Assembly: GCF_910592395.1 (NCBI RefSeq)
Contig: NC_088309.1
Location: 21,702,599 to 21,766,598 of the forward strand
DNA length: 64,000 nt
Reading direction: 5' to 3'
DNA from: Lineus longissimus
Taxonomy: Eukaryota > Nemertea > Pilidiophora > Heteronemertea > Lineidae
Shown: one piece after another, positions 61,439 through 64,000 of the stretch
Layout of the letters: each line of letters opens with the position of its first letter
How positions within the stretch are numbered: the stretch's first letter is position 1
Notes under the pieces: model-generated
The model's database searches: none
What the model was told of the DNA's origin: nothing
Seen by the model: only the letters and a program-made list of their open reading frames with translations
Position numbers and translations under genes: made by a program

Positions 61439-63636
61439 ATGGCTGCTGAACCAGAAAAATGTCAAGAAAGTTGTGAAAACTCATCATTTTGTGACTTGTC
61501 TCTCACATTTAGGGATGAAGACATAGATTGTATTCAAACTATACGAAAGCGTGAAACCTGTGGGCGTTGTAGGTAATGCATATTCAAACTAGTATGGTAT
61601 ATTTTGGTGATAAGATCCGAGTTAATAAATATAATACACACCTGCACAGGGTGTAACAAAAAAGTCAACATTGAGAAATTTAAGGAAAAAGCCGTTTGAT
61701 TCCGATTTTTCATCAAGGGAGGTGTGAATATACATGTACTTCTCTTGACGTTATTGATGTCATGGCCGGGGAAACCCAAGACATTAAACTGAGGACACTG
61801 TTAGTCTCTGGCTTAAATATTATATGAAAAAACTAACCTTTCATTTCAAACACCATCTCATCTTATTTCCAGGCGTCCTGTAGCTGTCTGTTGGTGTGTG
61901 TTTTTGCCAAAAATACCAATCCACATTGAAACGACAGTTTATATTCTGCAACATCCAAATGAGGTAATATTGATAAGTTGTTACTTTTCTTACAATGACC
62001 ATGTGCCTCTGGTTTGGTTTCGACTTAGAATCCAAATAGTAGCTATTCAGTCGTGATCACAGACATCCAGCTCTGTGGCTGTGCAGTCATTCAGTGTATT
62101 TCGTGGTAAAAATATGATTTTCCAAATGTGTCTTTGCAGGAAAAACGACCTCTTTCAACTACACCCATGCTGCCAATGAGTATTGAACAAGGAAAGTGCC
62201 ATGTCATAAAGGGGAAAAAATTTAAAGCAGAAAGGTAACCATGTAAACAAATGCCACAGGGGTGCAGATCAGGTGTGAAGAATGGGTTCTTCAAAACATC
62301 TACTTATTGCTGTATTATTGGCCCTCAATGAAAGATCTTTACTGGGCAGTAATCCAGTTTTGAGGTGCCGGTATCTTTCATAGAACCCAGGGTACTACAC
62401 TCTCTTGGATTGATAATCTATCGTAAACACAATGACGAGAAATCAATTTCCCTTTCAGTAAACCAGATGTCGTTCAGATGCTTCTATCACCAAACACAGT
62501 CCTACTGTATCCAAGCCCAAATGCAACAGACGTGGCGGATCTTCCAAAATCTTCGCAGCCTTATAACCTGGTGGTTCTGGATGGTACATGGAGTCAGGCC
62601 AAGACCATGTATAACCAGAATGAAGTAATCAGAAGAATTAGGCCAGTGAGTTGCATTGAAATAAACTTATCAATTGTGGTGTGATCCAGAGGAATTCTAT
62701 GTACACATCATCCATGATTGTACACAGATCCAGGTTCAATAGTATTCTCAATAGATAACAAGTCAATAATGTTCCAATTGCTATTCAGGTCACAATTCAA
62801 TATTTTTACTTTCAGGTGACGCTGTCTGGTACTACGAAAAGTGAATATGTTGTTCGAACTCAACCAATGGATGGATGTCTCTCAACCGTTGAGTCCACTG
62901 CTATTGCATTGTCTCACTTGGAAGGAAATCCTGATCTGAAAGAGGCGAGTCTGAAAGTTGGTTTGGGAGTATAAATAGCTCGTGTTTCGTGAAGAGCATC
63001 CCATTCAGGGGCAATGGCACTCCTTGTTGCTTGATGCCACAGAATCTAGGATGAGCTGTAGCCCGAGGTTCTGCCTGTACATTTCAGCGGAGGGAGTCAA
63101 AACCAGGAAAATACAGGAGCATAGATTAAGATATACTAATTTCTACATTGTAAAGGTTGTAGCTCTCATCTACTCTTGTTATGTCTAATTCTTTGTCCTG
63201 ATTCCAATACATGCGAACCTGTCTCTCATTCTAGGTGTTTATGCAACCTCTACGTGCCTTGTGCAAGTTCCAACTTGACCATGGAGCCGTTGAACACCAA
63301 AGCAAAGCTTGGCTTATAGAAAATGGACTGTACAAAAAACAAGTGAATGACAAGAAGAGGAACAACGGGAGTACCAGTGATGCAAAAAGAGAACGTAATT
63401 CAAAGGATGCCTCTGAAAGTTGTGTTAAAATTCAGTCTGCGATAGAAACTGATGGTGACCTTTTCATTGATAAGCATGTTCATGAGACTTATGATGAGCA
63501 TGTTCAGGAGACTCATCAAAATGATGAACTGATTGTGCATACTGAAAAGGATGTGGACTCTTGTGATAAAAAGGAACATATGTCATGTAGAAACAACGAG
63601 ATAAAATATGAAAGTAGACAAAATAAAATATCCTGA
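61439..63636 (+). CDS. DTWD2: DTWD2-like tRNA-uridine aminocarboxypropyltransferase
   Basis: Six exons are predicted: 61439-61572, 61873-61963, 62140-62234, 62459-62645, 62816-62944 and 63235-63636 (345 aa). The enzyme transfers an aminocarboxypropyl group from S-adenosylmethionine to uridine in the tRNA D loop (acp3U). The DTW domain is complete: a zinc-type CGRC...CWC pair (residues 41-53), an LQHPNEEKRPLST segment spanning an intron, the signature DGTW at 148-151 followed by SQAKTMY, a LSTVESTAIAL block, and PLRALCKFQLDHGA near the C-terminus. Exon 5 ends at a GC donor (GAG|GCGAGT); joining there matches the family without a gap. After GLYKK the protein carries a hydrophilic tail of about 95 residues not usual in the family. 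An in-frame upstream ATG at 61343 would add 32 residues; the start at 61439 is preferred because it has a better context. An alternative name is DTWD1, but the motifs favour DTWD2. Confidence 0.9.
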
Positions 63637-64000
63637 TATTGTTTGACTCAAGTGTTGACTTTATATCTGTGCTCGGCCCTCTGGGGCACCTAACCTAGGG
63701 GTGCGTGTGACCACAACCTCTTGATATGAAAAGTCAAGCCTACAACAGCTTCAAAGGGCTTTGGTTTGGAAACATAGTTCATTGAAGGGATAGCGACTCC
63801 ATTTAATTAATACTCCGGCTGGCGATTGAAGCCCCTCCCTTTGGTTTTTGCCTACCACCACTACCTGTTAGCATGAACTTCTTTCTGGGCAAAAGCTCTC
63901 TGCACTTGGCCTAAATACATCACAGAAAGTACATCCTGACATCGTCTGCTGCACAATAATAATTATTACACAAGTTCCCTACAAACTTGAGACAAACTAC
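63637..64000. other. 3' flank of DTWD2-like gene
   Basis: Non-coding. An AATAAA lies within the last codons of the gene (63619-63630 region), which would be too early for the main poly(A) site; no clear downstream signal is seen before the window ends. Confidence 0.4.

Overview
This is a window of an animal nuclear genome. Genes are split by GT-AG introns (two by GC-AG introns), intergenic DNA is AT-rich, and no bacterial or viral gene block is visible. The gene set and the many ACATGTA/TACATGTA and AGGCCT words suggest a marine invertebrate bilaterian, either lophotrochozoan or invertebrate deuterostome. I cannot name the species from sequence alone. Gene models were assembled by eye by joining open frames at splice sites with matching intron phases, so exon ends are predictions.

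Layout. (1) 700-1190 (-): weak model of a small unidentified gene. (2) 1707-3983 (+): two-exon gene for a secreted protein with a signal peptide, a long charged coiled coil and a C-terminal alpha-crystallin (Hsp20) domain; a tRNA-like relic lies in its intron. (3) 4628-8498 (-): secreted protein with three Ig domains, each encoded by two exons. A small transposon sits in the coding region of the third domain, and a fold-back transposon sits in intron 1. (4) 9173-14194 (-): seven-exon gene for a secreted C16orf89/DUF4735-like protein. (5) 16611-29025: recent 6.2-kb tandem duplication in which each copy carries a complete alpha-tubulin gene; the two 451-aa proteins are identical. (6) 29026-46358: about 17 kb with no convincing gene, but with transposon copies, a degenerate repeat array and several perfect hairpins. 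(7) 46359-47561 (-): GT32-type type II membrane glycosyltransferase. (8) 47590-55758: gene-poor, with SINE/LINE-like pieces, a strong 100-nt hairpin and weak candidate exons. (9) 56590-60979 (-): C1orf43 (NICE-3) orthologue in eight exons. (10) 61439-63636 (+): DTWD2-like tRNA acp3U transferase in six exons, head-to-head with the C1orf43 gene across 459 bp.

How the genes relate. Three consecutive genes (Hsp20-like, Ig-like, C16orf89-like) all encode predicted secreted proteins, but nothing in the sequence ties them into one pathway. The tubulin pair provides a double dose of the same product. C1orf43 and DTWD2 probably share a bidirectional promoter. The most interesting observation is the transposon in the third Ig domain: removing the 172-bp element and one 4-bp CCGG target-site copy restores a normal Ig F-G hairpin. 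As it stands, the element must either be spliced as a transposon-derived intron or truncate the protein.
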